DNA of 38,046 nucleotides, from positions 1 to 38,046 of IMG/VR virus record IMGVR_UViG_3300008266_000175. One strand, 5' to 3'. Numbering within the stretch: the first letter of the stretch is position 1; every line of letters starts with the position of its first letter. The notes under the pieces were generated by a model. That model did not search any database and had not been told where the DNA came from. It saw only the letters and a program-made list of their open reading frames with translations. A program made the translations under genes and the position numbers. Positions 1 to 8,168 of the stretch are shown in pieces. Source of the DNA: a virus.

Positions 1-137
1 GCTTTGCAGCCCGACAGAAGATTTTACTTTCGTCCATGCCAGAGGAGGACAAGCAGGCTTTGCTGGTGGACATAGGCCGGCTGGCTGAGGCGGACTATAC
101 CCAGATCATTCCCGATGAAGCGGACAAGACCGCTTAA
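1..137 (+). CDS. C-terminal part of a 49-residue protein spanning the window ends
   Basis: The codon frame runs in from the left edge (full codons from position 3) and stops with TAA at 135-137. It overlaps the large terminase start by 23 bases, which suggests translational coupling. If the last bases of the window are joined to the first, the frame is kept and an ATG at 38034 gives a 49-residue protein with an acidic C-terminus (motifs MPEEDKQALL and IIPDEADKT). The position directly before the large terminase is where a small terminase usually lies, but 49 residues is too short for that family, and no helix-turn-helix is visible. Function unknown. Confidence 0.6.
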   Translation, partial: FAARQKILLSSMPEEDKQALLVDIGRLAEADYTQIIPDEADKTA

Positions 138-2046
138 CCGAGTCTGGGCTGGCTTCTGTGCGGGCTTCCCGCCCATCCCTGCGCTAAAGCCTAGCGAGTG
201 GGCAGCGCAGTATCGCGTTCTGCCGAGGGAGGGGAGCCAGCGGAGCGGGCGGTGGACCAGCTTGCCGATGCAGGTCGAGCCGATGGATGCCTTTGTTGAG
301 CCGGACGTTTCCGAGGTCTTGCTGATGTGGGCGGCACAGGTGGCGGGCAAGACGGAGATTCTGCTGAACGTGATAGGCTTCTTTATCCATGCGGACCCAT
401 CGCCGCAACTGATGGTCCAGCCTACGGAGAAGCTGTCAGAGGATTTCAGCAAGGAGCGGCTCAACACGACGATCCGAGACACCCCTGTTTTGCGGGAGCT
501 AATTAAAGACCCGCGCAGCCGTGACAGTAACAACACGCTTTTGAGCAAAGCCTATCCAGGCGGGAACATTGTGCTGATTGGGGCGAACGCCCCTAGCGGG
601 TTGGCTGGCCGTCCCCGGCGCGTGGTCTTGCAGGATGAGATTGACCGTTATCCCGACAGCGCGGGAGCGGAGGGCGACCCGTCAGCGTTGGCCGACAAGC
701 GTGCGGAGAGTTACAGCAACGCCGTGAAGGGCAAGACCAGCACGCCCACCCTCAAGGGATTCAGCAAGATCGAGGCTCGCATGGCGACGAGCGACTACCG
801 CAAGTGGCATGTCTGCTGCCCCAAGTGCGGCCACGAACAGGTGTTGATGTGGCGGCAGATCATCTTCTCTTTCAAGGACGAGGCCGGCAAAGAATACCAA
901 GACCCCAGCAAGGCTTACTTGGAGTGCGAGGGATGTAAGGCCCACCTCACGGACGAGGACCGCATTGCGATGGTGAAGGCCGGCAAGTGGAAGGCGACCC
1001 AGCCCTTCCAAGGTATTCGCGGCTACTGGCTGAACGGGCTTAACATCCTTTTCCCGGCAGGCAAAGGCTACAAGAACCGCCTCCACCAATTCGCCCAGGA
1101 GTTCCTGTTTGCCAAGAAGAACGGGCCGGAAGCCCTAAAGACTTGGGTGAATACCTTCCTTGCCGAGACATGGGAGGAGGCGGGGGAGACGCTTACCCCA
1201 CACCCCATTATGGCGAGGCGGGAGCACTACGGCCCCAAGATTCCCAAGCATTGCGTTTGCCTTATCGGGAAGGCGGACGTGCAGGGTGACCGCATTGAAG
1301 CCGAGATTGAAGGCTACGGGCTGGGGCAAGAAAGCTGGGGCATCCGTTATCAGATCATTATGGGACCGCCCAACATGCCTGACGTTTGGAAACAGTTGGA
1401 CGAGTTCTTCCTGCAAACCTTTGAGCACGAAAGCGGGGCAACCATGAAGGTCAGCATTGCCCTAGTCGATGCCGGCTTTGAGCAAGACCTGGTTCTGCAA
1501 TACACGAAGCCCCGCGAAGCCCACCGCATCTATGCCGTGAAGGGGTCGAGCACCCCGCTTGCCCCTATCGTCACCCGTGGCACCCGTAACAACCAGCAGC
1601 GGGCGATGATGTTCCCGGTGGGTGGCAACGCTGCCAAGGATTTGATCTTCGGGCGGCTGCGGATCAACGAGCCTGGAGCCGGCTACTGCCATTACCCCAA
1701 CGGCTACGGGTATGACGACGAGTATTATTACCAACTGACCGCCGAGAAAGCGGTGAAGCGTTACCACGCTGGCAATGCTGTCCGGGTTTACGAAAAGACC
1801 CGCCAGCGCAACGAAGCCCTCGACCTAAAGGTTTACGGGGTGGCGGCTTTGCACATCCTCAAGCCTGACCTCATGGCTTTACACAAAGAGCTTAACGGGG
1901 AGGGGGAGAAGGAAACGGAGGAGCCGGAAGAAAAGGTTGAATTAACCAAACCGTCTAGGCAAGTGCCGGCCCCGCCCCCCGCTGAACCGGAGAAGCGCAT
2001 ACCCATAAGCCAGCGGAGAAAGCTGGGCGGCTACTCTATCACTTGA
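115..2046 (+). CDS. Large terminase subunit, lambda gpA type
   Basis: 643 residues, the usual length for gpA-type terminases. The protein packages DNA into the prohead: an N-terminal ATPase drives translocation and a C-terminal nuclease cuts the concatemer. Visible features are a Walker A-like segment AAQVAGKTE (about residues 73-81), a Walker B segment VVLQDEID (170-177), two CxxC zinc pairs (235-238 and 271-274) typical of the gpA family, and an acidic nuclease motif around GKADVQGDR (385-393), followed later by ALVDAGFEQD. The ATG lies inside the end of the preceding small gene. The C-terminus is proline- and glutamate-rich. Assignment to the gpA family is firm; gpA relatives usually work with cos-type ends, but no cos site is obvious to me here. 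Confidence 0.93.
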   Translation: MKRTRPLNRVWAGFCAGFPPIPALKPSEWAAQYRVLPREGSQRSGRWTSLPMQVEPMDAFVEPDVSEVLLMWAAQVAGKTEILLNVIGFFIHADPSPQLMVQPTEKLSEDFSKERLNTTIRDTPVLRELIKDPRSRDSNNTLLSKAYPGGNIVLIGANAPSGLAGRPRRVVLQDEIDRYPDSAGAEGDPSALADKRAESYSNAVKGKTSTPTLKGFSKIEARMATSDYRKWHVCCPKCGHEQVLMWRQIIFSFKDEAGKEYQDPSKAYLECEGCKAHLTDEDRIAMVKAGKWKATQPFQGIRGYWLNGLNILFPAGKGYKNRLHQFAQEFLFAKKNGPEALKTWVNTFLAETWEEAGETLTPHPIMARREHYGPKIPKHCVCLIGKADVQGDRIEAEIEGYGLGQESWGIRYQIIMGPPNMPDVWKQLDEFFLQTFEHESGATMKVSIALVDAGFEQDLVLQYTKPREAHRIYAVKGSSTPLAPIVTRGTRNNQQRAMMFPVGGNAAKDLIFGRLRINEPGAGYCHYPNGYGYDDEYYYQLTAEKAVKRYHAGNAVRVYEKTRQRNEALDLKVYGVAALHILKPDLMALHKELNGEGEKETEEPEEKVELTKPSRQVPAPPPAEPEKRIPISQRRKLGGYSIT

Positions 2047-2062
2047 CGGTTGAAACCTATTT

Positions 2063-2320
2063 ATGTCCGCCGAAACCGATGCAGCGAAGCTTGCCCGATG
2101 GAGAACCGAACTTGCCCAAGCAAGGGCAACCCGTGACCGGCTAGAGGTCAACGGCCAGTCCGCTTCGTTTGGCGGCGTCAACTTCTCCGGTGTTCAGTAT
2201 GAAGCTATCCTTAAGCGCGTTGCGCGCCTGGAAGCGCAGATTGACGGCATGGAGGAGAAGATTGCTGACTCCTCAATTCGCCCCGGCGTGAACCTTATCA
2301 ACATTGTCTCAGACCAGTAA
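2063..2320 (+). CDS. gpW-like head-tail joining protein
   Basis: 85 residues between the large terminase and the portal, exactly where lambda carries gpW. An N-terminal helix (AAKLARWRTELAQARATR) is followed by a short region that looks like a beta-hairpin (SASFGGVNFSGVQYE) and a second helix (LKRVARLEAQIDGMEEKI). This helix-hairpin-helix layout is the gpW pattern. In lambda, gpW binds the portal and completes the head before the tail attaches. The upstream leader (TTGAAACCTATTT) has no Shine-Dalgarno box. Identification rests on size, layout and position, not on a diagnostic motif. Confidence 0.65.
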   Translation: MSAETDAAKLARWRTELAQARATRDRLEVNGQSASFGGVNFSGVQYEAILKRVARLEAQIDGMEEKIADSSIRPGVNLINIVSDQ

Positions 2321-2321
2321 C

Positions 2322-4226
2322 ATGGAAAAGAAAAAGGCGGGTAACTTTATCGTGCCGGCGGCTTCTGAATTTTCCATGCGCAAGGCGCGGGAGATGCGGG
2401 AGACTTCTGACAAGATCAACTTCCAGTATGCGGGGGCCAAGACCACGCGCTTCCGTGACTTCCTGGGCTACAAGGGGAGCGAGACTGAAAGCCAGCTCCT
2501 CCCGTATTATGACCGACTTACGATCATCACCCGACTGCGCCAGCTTGTGCGGGATGACCCTTACTGCGCCTCCCTGCTTACGGCCTACGCCACCCAGATG
2601 GGGACTAGCACCATGTCCTCCGTTGCGGGTGAGGATGATGACGCGGCCTTTAATGACCGGCACGAACGGCTGTGGTATGAATACGCCAAGCGGGTGGAAT
2701 ACACGGGGCTTTCTCTTTCTGAGGTGGAGGCGATTCTATGGCGCGAGGATTTGATTTCGGGCGAGTTGTTTTTCTTGAAGCTCAAGAACGGGCGTTTGCA
2801 GATGATCCCGTCAGAGTTCTGCTTTAGCGATTACGCGAACATCCTGCCGGACTCCCCCGAGGCTGACGGTGTGGTGGTGAAGGACGGTCTGGTGACGGGC
2901 TATCGGTTCGGCTACCGGGACAAATACGGCACGCTGCAACCTGGCAAGGAAATCACCCCGGCAGAGAACGTCATTCATTTCTTCTTTCAGGACCGGCCCG
3001 AGCAGCGGCGCGGCGTCCCTCGCCTGTCGTCGGTGCTGAATGTCCTCCAAGACATTTACGAGATTTGCAATGCGAAGGTGAATCAGGTCAAGACACAGAG
3101 CTTTATCAGCGGTGTGGTGACGAAGAACTACGCCCCGGCAGATACGGCTGACATGATGCGCTTGACCAACAGCGACGGCACGCGCAGCGATTATCAGGAT
3201 TTGCGCGGGGGCACGTTGTATTACATGGAGACGGGCGAGGACATGAAGCCGTTTCAGTCGTCGATCAACGCGACTGATTTTGATGACTTCCTGAAGTCGC
3301 GGCTTGAGGCGGTGGGCGGTGCTATCGGTATGCCCCCCGAGTGCTGGATTGAGGGCTTCCGTGACAGCAATTACTCGTCAGCCCGTGCGACGGTTTCGAC
3401 TTGGGTGCGGACGGCGGCTGCGCGGCGTGGTCATTGCGTGGCTCGCTTCCTTGAGCCGGTGCATGACTTCTTCTTGGACAAGCGCCCCGGCGAGTTCCCC
3501 GACAAGGACGAAGCGGAGGAAGTTATCTTCACCTTCCCGGCTGTGCCGGCGATTGATGAGGGGAAGCAGAACGAGTCGGACGCGAAGGCGCTGGCGGCGT
3601 GCCTGACTTCCTACCAGCGGGTTTACGGTTCGCGGGGTCAGTTTTGGGACACGGAGTTCAAGCAGATTGCGCGGGAGAAGCAGCGCATGGAGACGCTGGA
3701 CATTGCCCCCAACTTCGCCCCCAACGCAACGGCAGGCACGCCCAGCAAAAGCCAGCAGGCCAAGCAGCAAGAGGACGCAGCCAAGGAAGCTAAGGAGGAG
3801 GAGATGCGCCACAAGGAAACGATCATCGCCTTGTCCGCGAACCGCCCCATTGTGCCCCCGCCCCACCAGATCACGGTGATGCCCCCGAATGTTACGGTTT
3901 CCCCTTCGACGGTGAACGTCCCGGCCCCCGTGGTTAATTTCGAGATGAAGCCCAGCACGATCAACGTCGAGCCGGCCCAGGTGAACTTTACCAACGCCAC
4001 CCCTACCGTAAACGTGGCGGCAGCGGAAGTGAATGTTCCGGCCCCCGTGGTGAATGTGGCGGCGGGTGCGGCTCCGGTGGTGAACTTTGAAGCCCCGGCC
4101 CCGGTGGTGAACGTGACCACGCCGGCCCCTGTCGTTAATGTAACCGTTCCTCCGCTCAACGCCCGCGTGACCTTCGACAAGGACCGCACCGGCAAGATCA
4201 GCGGGGCGGACATTAAGGACGCTTAA
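2322..4226 (+). CDS. Portal protein, lambda gpB family, with a repetitive C-terminal tail
   Basis: 634 residues from ATG 2322, one base after the preceding stop; a TTG at 2304 would add six residues but overlaps the preceding gene. The portal forms the twelve-subunit ring through which DNA enters. Family features include the region with LRQLVRDDPYCASLLTAYAT, a conserved acidic core (YDRLTIITRLRQLVRDD) and the downstream segment with GMPPECWIEGFRDSNYSSAR, which is characteristic of lambda-type portals. After residue ~470 there is a glutamine/lysine/glutamate-rich helical stretch. Residues ~522-612 then form an unusual low-complexity tail of repeated VNV, PAPVVN and similar units, ending in a segment with spaced aspartates (FDKDRTGKISGADI). 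The core is an ordinary portal; the tail is treated separately as a finding. Confidence 0.92.
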   Translation: MEKKKAGNFIVPAASEFSMRKAREMRETSDKINFQYAGAKTTRFRDFLGYKGSETESQLLPYYDRLTIITRLRQLVRDDPYCASLLTAYATQMGTSTMSSVAGEDDDAAFNDRHERLWYEYAKRVEYTGLSLSEVEAILWREDLISGELFFLKLKNGRLQMIPSEFCFSDYANILPDSPEADGVVVKDGLVTGYRFGYRDKYGTLQPGKEITPAENVIHFFFQDRPEQRRGVPRLSSVLNVLQDIYEICNAKVNQVKTQSFISGVVTKNYAPADTADMMRLTNSDGTRSDYQDLRGGTLYYMETGEDMKPFQSSINATDFDDFLKSRLEAVGGAIGMPPECWIEGFRDSNYSSARATVSTWVRTAAARRGHCVARFLEPVHDFFLDKRPGEFPDKDEAEEVIFTFPAVPAIDEGKQNESDAKALAACLTSYQRVYGSRGQFWDTEFKQIAREKQRMETLDIAPNFAPNATAGTPSKSQQAKQQEDAAKEAKEEEMRHKETIIALSANRPIVPPPHQITVMPPNVTVSPSTVNVPAPVVNFEMKPSTINVEPAQVNFTNATPTVNVAAAEVNVPAPVVNVAAGAAPVVNFEAPAPVVNVTTPAPVVNVTVPPLNARVTFDKDRTGKISGADIKDA

Positions 4227-4228
4227 CC

Positions 4229-5887
4229 ATGAGCGTCACCTTTCAGCCCAATGTGCTTGCGACACCTCCGCAAGACACGGCCATAGCTACCGACCAGCAC
4301 AGCGGGGTGGAGTATCAGGTTGTTAAGCTGGCCGGCGAAACCGACAACGGTTTGCCCAAGAAACTGGCGAGCACGCCCGAAGGCCACCTAGAGGTTGCCA
4401 TTCATGGACCGCGTTTGCCTTTTGGCGAGGTTTCGGTGGAGTCGCTAGAGCCGGTGTTTCAGGCCGATGCGGTGTATGGTCTGAACAGCGCGGAGATTCT
4501 TGCCACGACTGACGGCATCAGCGGCACGGCCACCGCCGCCAGTAATTTGTTTTCGGTTGGCACCGGGGGAACGGTTGCCGGTTATTTCGGCTCCATCCAG
4601 TCCCGCAAGCGGCTGCGCTACCGCCCCGGCCAAGGCGTCATGTCGCGCTTTACGATGCTCTTTACTCAGGGCATCGCCAACAACATTCAGGTGGTCGGGG
4701 TGGGCACAGGTGAATCCACCTATGCCTTTGGGTATAACGGCACCTCCTTTGGTTTGCTCCACTCGACGGGCGGCGTGCGCGAGATACAGACGCTCACGGT
4801 GACGGTGGGTGCGGGCGGGGCCGAGAACGTCACGGTTAAGCTGAACAACGTGGACACGGTGGTTGCGGTGGTGGCGGGCAGCACTACCTCGACGGCCTAC
4901 CAGTTGAGCAAGGCGACATACGCCGGATGGACCGCAGAACAGCGCGGGGCAACGGTGGTGTTCCTTGCTAATTCGGTAGGCAACAAAGCCAGCACGTTCT
5001 CTGTGGCTTCCACGGGCACTACGGCGGGCACATTTGCGGAAACCCTGGCGGGGGTTGCGGCCACCGACACTTGGATTGCCCAAACCGCATGGAATGGGGA
5101 TGTGATGGACGGCACCGGCAGCGCGTCTAATCCTTCGGGCGTTTTGCTCGACCCGACTAAGGGTAATGTCGGCCAGATTCAGGTGCAGTATCTCGGGTTT
5201 GGCGCGGTCACTTTCCAGATCGAGGCGGGGCTGACCGGGAACAACCCCGATTTCATCAACGTCCACACCCTCAATTTCCCCAACACCCGCACTGCAGTAA
5301 CGGTCACTCAGCCGAGTTTCCCCTTCCTGCTTTCTAGCTACAACACGGGGACGACCACGGGCGCGGTCACGACCAAGGCAGGCTCCTTTGCGGGATTTAT
5401 CGCCGGCAAGAAGAAGCTAACCGGCCCGCGCATGAGCTACTTCGTGAACACGGGGATAACCACCTCGACCTCCGCTTATGTGCCGCTTTTCACGGTGCGG
5501 AACGAGATTGTCTATGCCGCCAGCGGCACGGTGCGAGCGAATCAAGCGGTGGTGAACCTGCTATCCGCCTCGGGTGCCACCAAGGGTAACGCCAACAGTA
5601 TCACAACCTTTTTCCTAGTTCGAAACGCCACCCTGACCGGCACGCCCAACTTTACCGCATGGGACGCGACCTCTTGCACGTTTGTCGATACTGCGGCGAC
5701 GGGGTGCTCGTTCACCAGCAACGGACAGGTGATATGGTCCGACACGGTGACTCAGGATGGCGATTTCGTGTTCAGCTTTACGGACGAGATTTCGCTTCAG
5801 CCGGGAGAAACCATCACCCTTTGCGCCCGTAGTATCTCAGCCACCGCGACGGCCATAGGACAGATCAACACCCGCGAGGACCAGTAA
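4229..5887 (+). CDS. Virion structural protein, beta-rich
   Basis: 552 residues, starting three bases after the portal stop. The protein is rich in threonine, serine, glycine and valine with many predicted strands and no membrane segment or enzyme motif. The N-terminal ~75 residues look like an attachment region, with sequences such as VEYQVVKLAGETD. The middle contains GNVGQIQVQYLGFGAVTFQIE-type text found in phage virion proteins, with segments such as LDPTKGNVGQIQVQY. Position between portal and protease suggests a head decoration fibre or similar accessory head protein. The exact role is unknown; a tail fibre is the main alternative. Confidence 0.6.
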   Translation: MSVTFQPNVLATPPQDTAIATDQHSGVEYQVVKLAGETDNGLPKKLASTPEGHLEVAIHGPRLPFGEVSVESLEPVFQADAVYGLNSAEILATTDGISGTATAASNLFSVGTGGTVAGYFGSIQSRKRLRYRPGQGVMSRFTMLFTQGIANNIQVVGVGTGESTYAFGYNGTSFGLLHSTGGVREIQTLTVTVGAGGAENVTVKLNNVDTVVAVVAGSTTSTAYQLSKATYAGWTAEQRGATVVFLANSVGNKASTFSVASTGTTAGTFAETLAGVAATDTWIAQTAWNGDVMDGTGSASNPSGVLLDPTKGNVGQIQVQYLGFGAVTFQIEAGLTGNNPDFINVHTLNFPNTRTAVTVTQPSFPFLLSSYNTGTTTGAVTTKAGSFAGFIAGKKKLTGPRMSYFVNTGITTSTSAYVPLFTVRNEIVYAASGTVRANQAVVNLLSASGATKGNANSITTFFLVRNATLTGTPNFTAWDATSCTFVDTAATGCSFTSNGQVIWSDTVTQDGDFVFSFTDEISLQPGETITLCARSISATATAIGQINTREDQ

Positions 5888-6073
5888 ATGCTCTTGCTGT
5901 TCGCAGGTGTGCGCGGGCGTAGGCCAGTTCAGCCGCTGCCAGAGTTGCCCGTTTATGACGAAACGGACGACATTGCCGTTGCGTTGACCCTGCTTTTTAC
6001 TGCCCACCGGCAGGCGGGCCACGTTGACGTTCCCGAAATGGGAAATGGCAACCGCTCAAGCTCCCAGGACTGA
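5888..6073 (+). CDS. Small protein of unknown function
   Basis: 61 residues; the ATG follows the preceding TAA with no gap, and the end overlaps the next gene. It begins MLLLFAGVRGRR, then has a short acidic middle (VYDETDDIAVALTLLF) and a hydrophilic end. The hydrophobic start is too short to be a convincing membrane segment. Small proteins of this kind often follow head structural proteins in phage genomes, but I recognise no domain. Support comes from tight spacing and the absence of another gene here. Confidence 0.5.
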   Translation: MLLLFAGVRGRRPVQPLPELPVYDETDDIAVALTLLFTAHRQAGHVDVPEMGNGNRSSSQD

Positions 6074-7142
6074 ATTTCGTTTCTCGTTTCAAGCCGCCTT
6101 CGGCCAGATTGACGCCGACAAGGGCGTTCTCCGTGACGTGTCCCTGATGACCGAGGGGGAGGCTTTGGGGCATGGGGTGTGGTGCGATACCAAGACTTTG
6201 CAGAGTGTTTTCGCGCTGGCGCAGAAGTCGCCCGTCAAAGCGTATCTCACGCATGGCGATTTCTTTCAGCCGGATCGTCTGGGCGATGAAGTCGGCCTTT
6301 TCTCCGGTCTGTATATCGAGGGCAACCAGCTAAAGGCCAAGCAGTTCAGCTTTTTTAAGTCGTTCAAGGACGGCGAAAACAAGAAGTATAACGCGCTCAT
6401 GGAGTTGGCTTCGGCTGACGCCTCCATGTTTGGCGTTTCGCTCTCCTTCTCTGGTAAGCTGGCCTGGGTCTTGGAGGACGGCAGCGACGTTCCCGCCGAT
6501 GAGGAGGACGAGATGCCTATGAACGCTGTCCGCGATATGCCCAGCGTGCGCGTCACCCGTGTTTACTCGGCTGACTTCGTCAGCGATCCCGCCGCCAACC
6601 CCAACGGGCTCTTTGATGCGCGACTCCAAGCCGCTGCCAAGCTCCTCGGCATCCCGCTTCCCTCTCTGGCTTCCCCTCTCCTTCTCAAGAAAGAGGATGC
6701 TCAACCCGTTGACAGCAACGAAAACAAGGAAACCCAAACTGATTTTACCATGATCAAAGAACTCCGTTCCAAGTTTAGTGACCCCGTGAAGTTCGCCCGT
6801 GCGTGCGAGCTTCTTTCCGACAACGAGAAGATGACCGTTGCCGACATTGAGGCCAAGCTGTCCGCCGAGGCGGAAGCCGCCCGCGTCCAGAAGCTTGAGG
6901 CTGACTTTGCCGAGATGCAGAAGCAGCTCGCCGCCAAGGACGAGGAAATCGCCAAGCTCTCCAAGGAGAAGGACGCTGCCGAAAAGGGCGCGGCCCCGAT
7001 CAACCTCGGTGCGGGCGAGTCCGCTGTCGATTCCGGCGCTAAACTCTTTGAGGAGTGGAGCAAGCTGGGCGGCAAGGACGCCACCCTGTTCTGGAACAAG
7101 AACCAGAACGCCCTCCGCGCCTACAAGGCTTCGCTCAAGTAA
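6045..7142 (+). CDS. Prohead protease fused to scaffold-like domain
   Basis: 365 residues from ATG 6045; an upstream in-frame TTG at 6024 would add seven. The N-terminal ~200 residues resemble phage head-maturation serine proteases: AYLTHGDFF places a candidate catalytic histidine at residue 70, FGVSLSFSG gives candidate serines at 132/134, and YSADFVSDPAANPNGLF (174-190) matches the conserved ending of this domain. The C-terminal part (about 255-312) is a charged coiled coil (KLEADFAEMQKQLAAKDEEI) like a scaffold, placed directly before the capsid gene. A protease that carries its own scaffold is known from P2-type GpO. The catalytic residues are inferred, not proven. Confidence 0.8.
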   Translation: MATAQAPRTEFRFSFQAAFGQIDADKGVLRDVSLMTEGEALGHGVWCDTKTLQSVFALAQKSPVKAYLTHGDFFQPDRLGDEVGLFSGLYIEGNQLKAKQFSFFKSFKDGENKKYNALMELASADASMFGVSLSFSGKLAWVLEDGSDVPADEEDEMPMNAVRDMPSVRVTRVYSADFVSDPAANPNGLFDARLQAAAKLLGIPLPSLASPLLLKKEDAQPVDSNENKETQTDFTMIKELRSKFSDPVKFARACELLSDNEKMTVADIEAKLSAEAEAARVQKLEADFAEMQKQLAAKDEEIAKLSKEKDAAEKGAAPINLGAGESAVDSGAKLFEEWSKLGGKDATLFWNKNQNALRAYKASLK

Positions 7143-7175
7143 CCAATCAACATTCAACCCTAACTTTTTACTACA

Positions 7176-8063
7176 ATGGCTACTCTTACCAATGTTAATG
7201 ACAAGATCATCGCCCAGCGGGCGCTTGAAGGCTTTACCGAATACCTTCACCCCATGAACCTGTTCTCCACGTCTTATTCCGATGAGACGAAGAACAAGGG
7301 CGACACCATCATCGTTCCCCTCGTGGGCACCCTGACGGCCACCACGTTCAACCAGGATTACCAGGTCGGCGGCGGCACCCTTACTGCCGTGACGATCAAC
7401 CTGAATGTCCACAAGATCGTTCCGCTCTCCCTGACGGACGTTCAGTTTGCCAATTCCTCGGTTGCCCAGCTTGAGAAGTGGGGCTTCCAGGCCGGTCAGG
7501 CGCTCGCCACCGCGATCACCCAGCACGTTTTCAGCTACGTCACCTCTGGTTCGCCGTCGTTCTTCAACACGGCTTACACCTATCCGGTTGCGTCGTGGAA
7601 CGTGTCCCGCATCGCCACCATCCGCCAGGCGATGACCGTTGCCAAGGTTCCGATGGACAATCGCAGCCTGTTCCTCGACCCGACTGCCTACTCGCAGACC
7701 CTGTCCGACACCAACATCTCTTACGCGATGTATGCCGGCACGAATGATGCGCTGCGCGAAGGTCGTGTTCCTCGCGTCTATGGCTTCGACATCCGCGAGA
7801 GCAACCTGATTCCCACCACGGACACGATGTATGGCTTTGCTTGCCATCCTTCGGCCCTCGCTCTGGCGATTCGCGCCCTCGCTCCGCAGGCTCCTTCGGC
7901 CTACGAGGCGGCTGGCGTCGTCACCAACGCGGAGACGGGCGCTGCCCTCGGTATGCGCCGCCACTACCAGCCCTCCAACGGCACCCACTACCTCAATTTC
8001 GAGGCCATCTTTGGGGCGACCTACGGTATCACGGCTGGTCTGTCGCGCATCGCTTTCCGTTAA
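7176..8063 (+). CDS. Major capsid protein, HK97-fold type
   Basis: 295 residues, directly after the protease/scaffold and followed by a strong terminator, as expected for the most highly expressed head gene. The sequence has an N-terminal segment with FTEYLHPMNLFSTSYSDE, a beta-rich region (GDTIIVPLVGTLTATTF), a long helix (LEKWGFQAGQALATAITQHV), and a C-terminal half with SLFLDPTAYSQTL and YGFDIRESNLIP, which is the usual order of HK97-fold coat proteins. No delta domain is apparent at the N-terminus, consistent with the coiled coil being supplied by the preceding protein. The leader before the ATG (CCTAACTTTTTACTACA) has no Shine-Dalgarno box. Confidence 0.9.
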   Translation: MATLTNVNDKIIAQRALEGFTEYLHPMNLFSTSYSDETKNKGDTIIVPLVGTLTATTFNQDYQVGGGTLTAVTINLNVHKIVPLSLTDVQFANSSVAQLEKWGFQAGQALATAITQHVFSYVTSGSPSFFNTAYTYPVASWNVSRIATIRQAMTVAKVPMDNRSLFLDPTAYSQTLSDTNISYAMYAGTNDALREGRVPRVYGFDIRESNLIPTTDTMYGFACHPSALALAIRALAPQAPSAYEAAGVVTNAETGAALGMRRHYQPSNGTHYLNFEAIFGATYGITAGLSRIAFR

Positions 8064-8089
8064 TACGGAAAAGTCGGTTATTCATGTGG

Positions 8090-8126
8090 GAGGGGTCACT
8101 CGAAAGGGTGGCCCCTCTTGCTTTTT
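8090..8126 (+). terminator. Rho-independent terminator after the capsid gene
   Basis: Arms 8090-8099 and 8108-8117 pair over ten positions with one G-U pair, around an eight-base loop (TCGAAAGG), and are followed by a T run at 8122-8126. It lies 27 bases after the capsid stop and would limit read-through into the glycosyltransferases. A closely similar hairpin occurs at 33987-34014. Confidence 0.85.
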
Positions 8127-8168
8127 GGGGTTGCCAAGTCCTAAAGGAGTGGCTTCTTATTTGGGCAC

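Noticed and set aside
6330-7988. A 552-codon open frame on the minus strand over the protease and capsid genes.
   Set aside because: It mirrors two well-supported genes, is rich in arginine, glycine and valine as expected for an antisense shadow in GC-rich DNA, and lacks any family signature.
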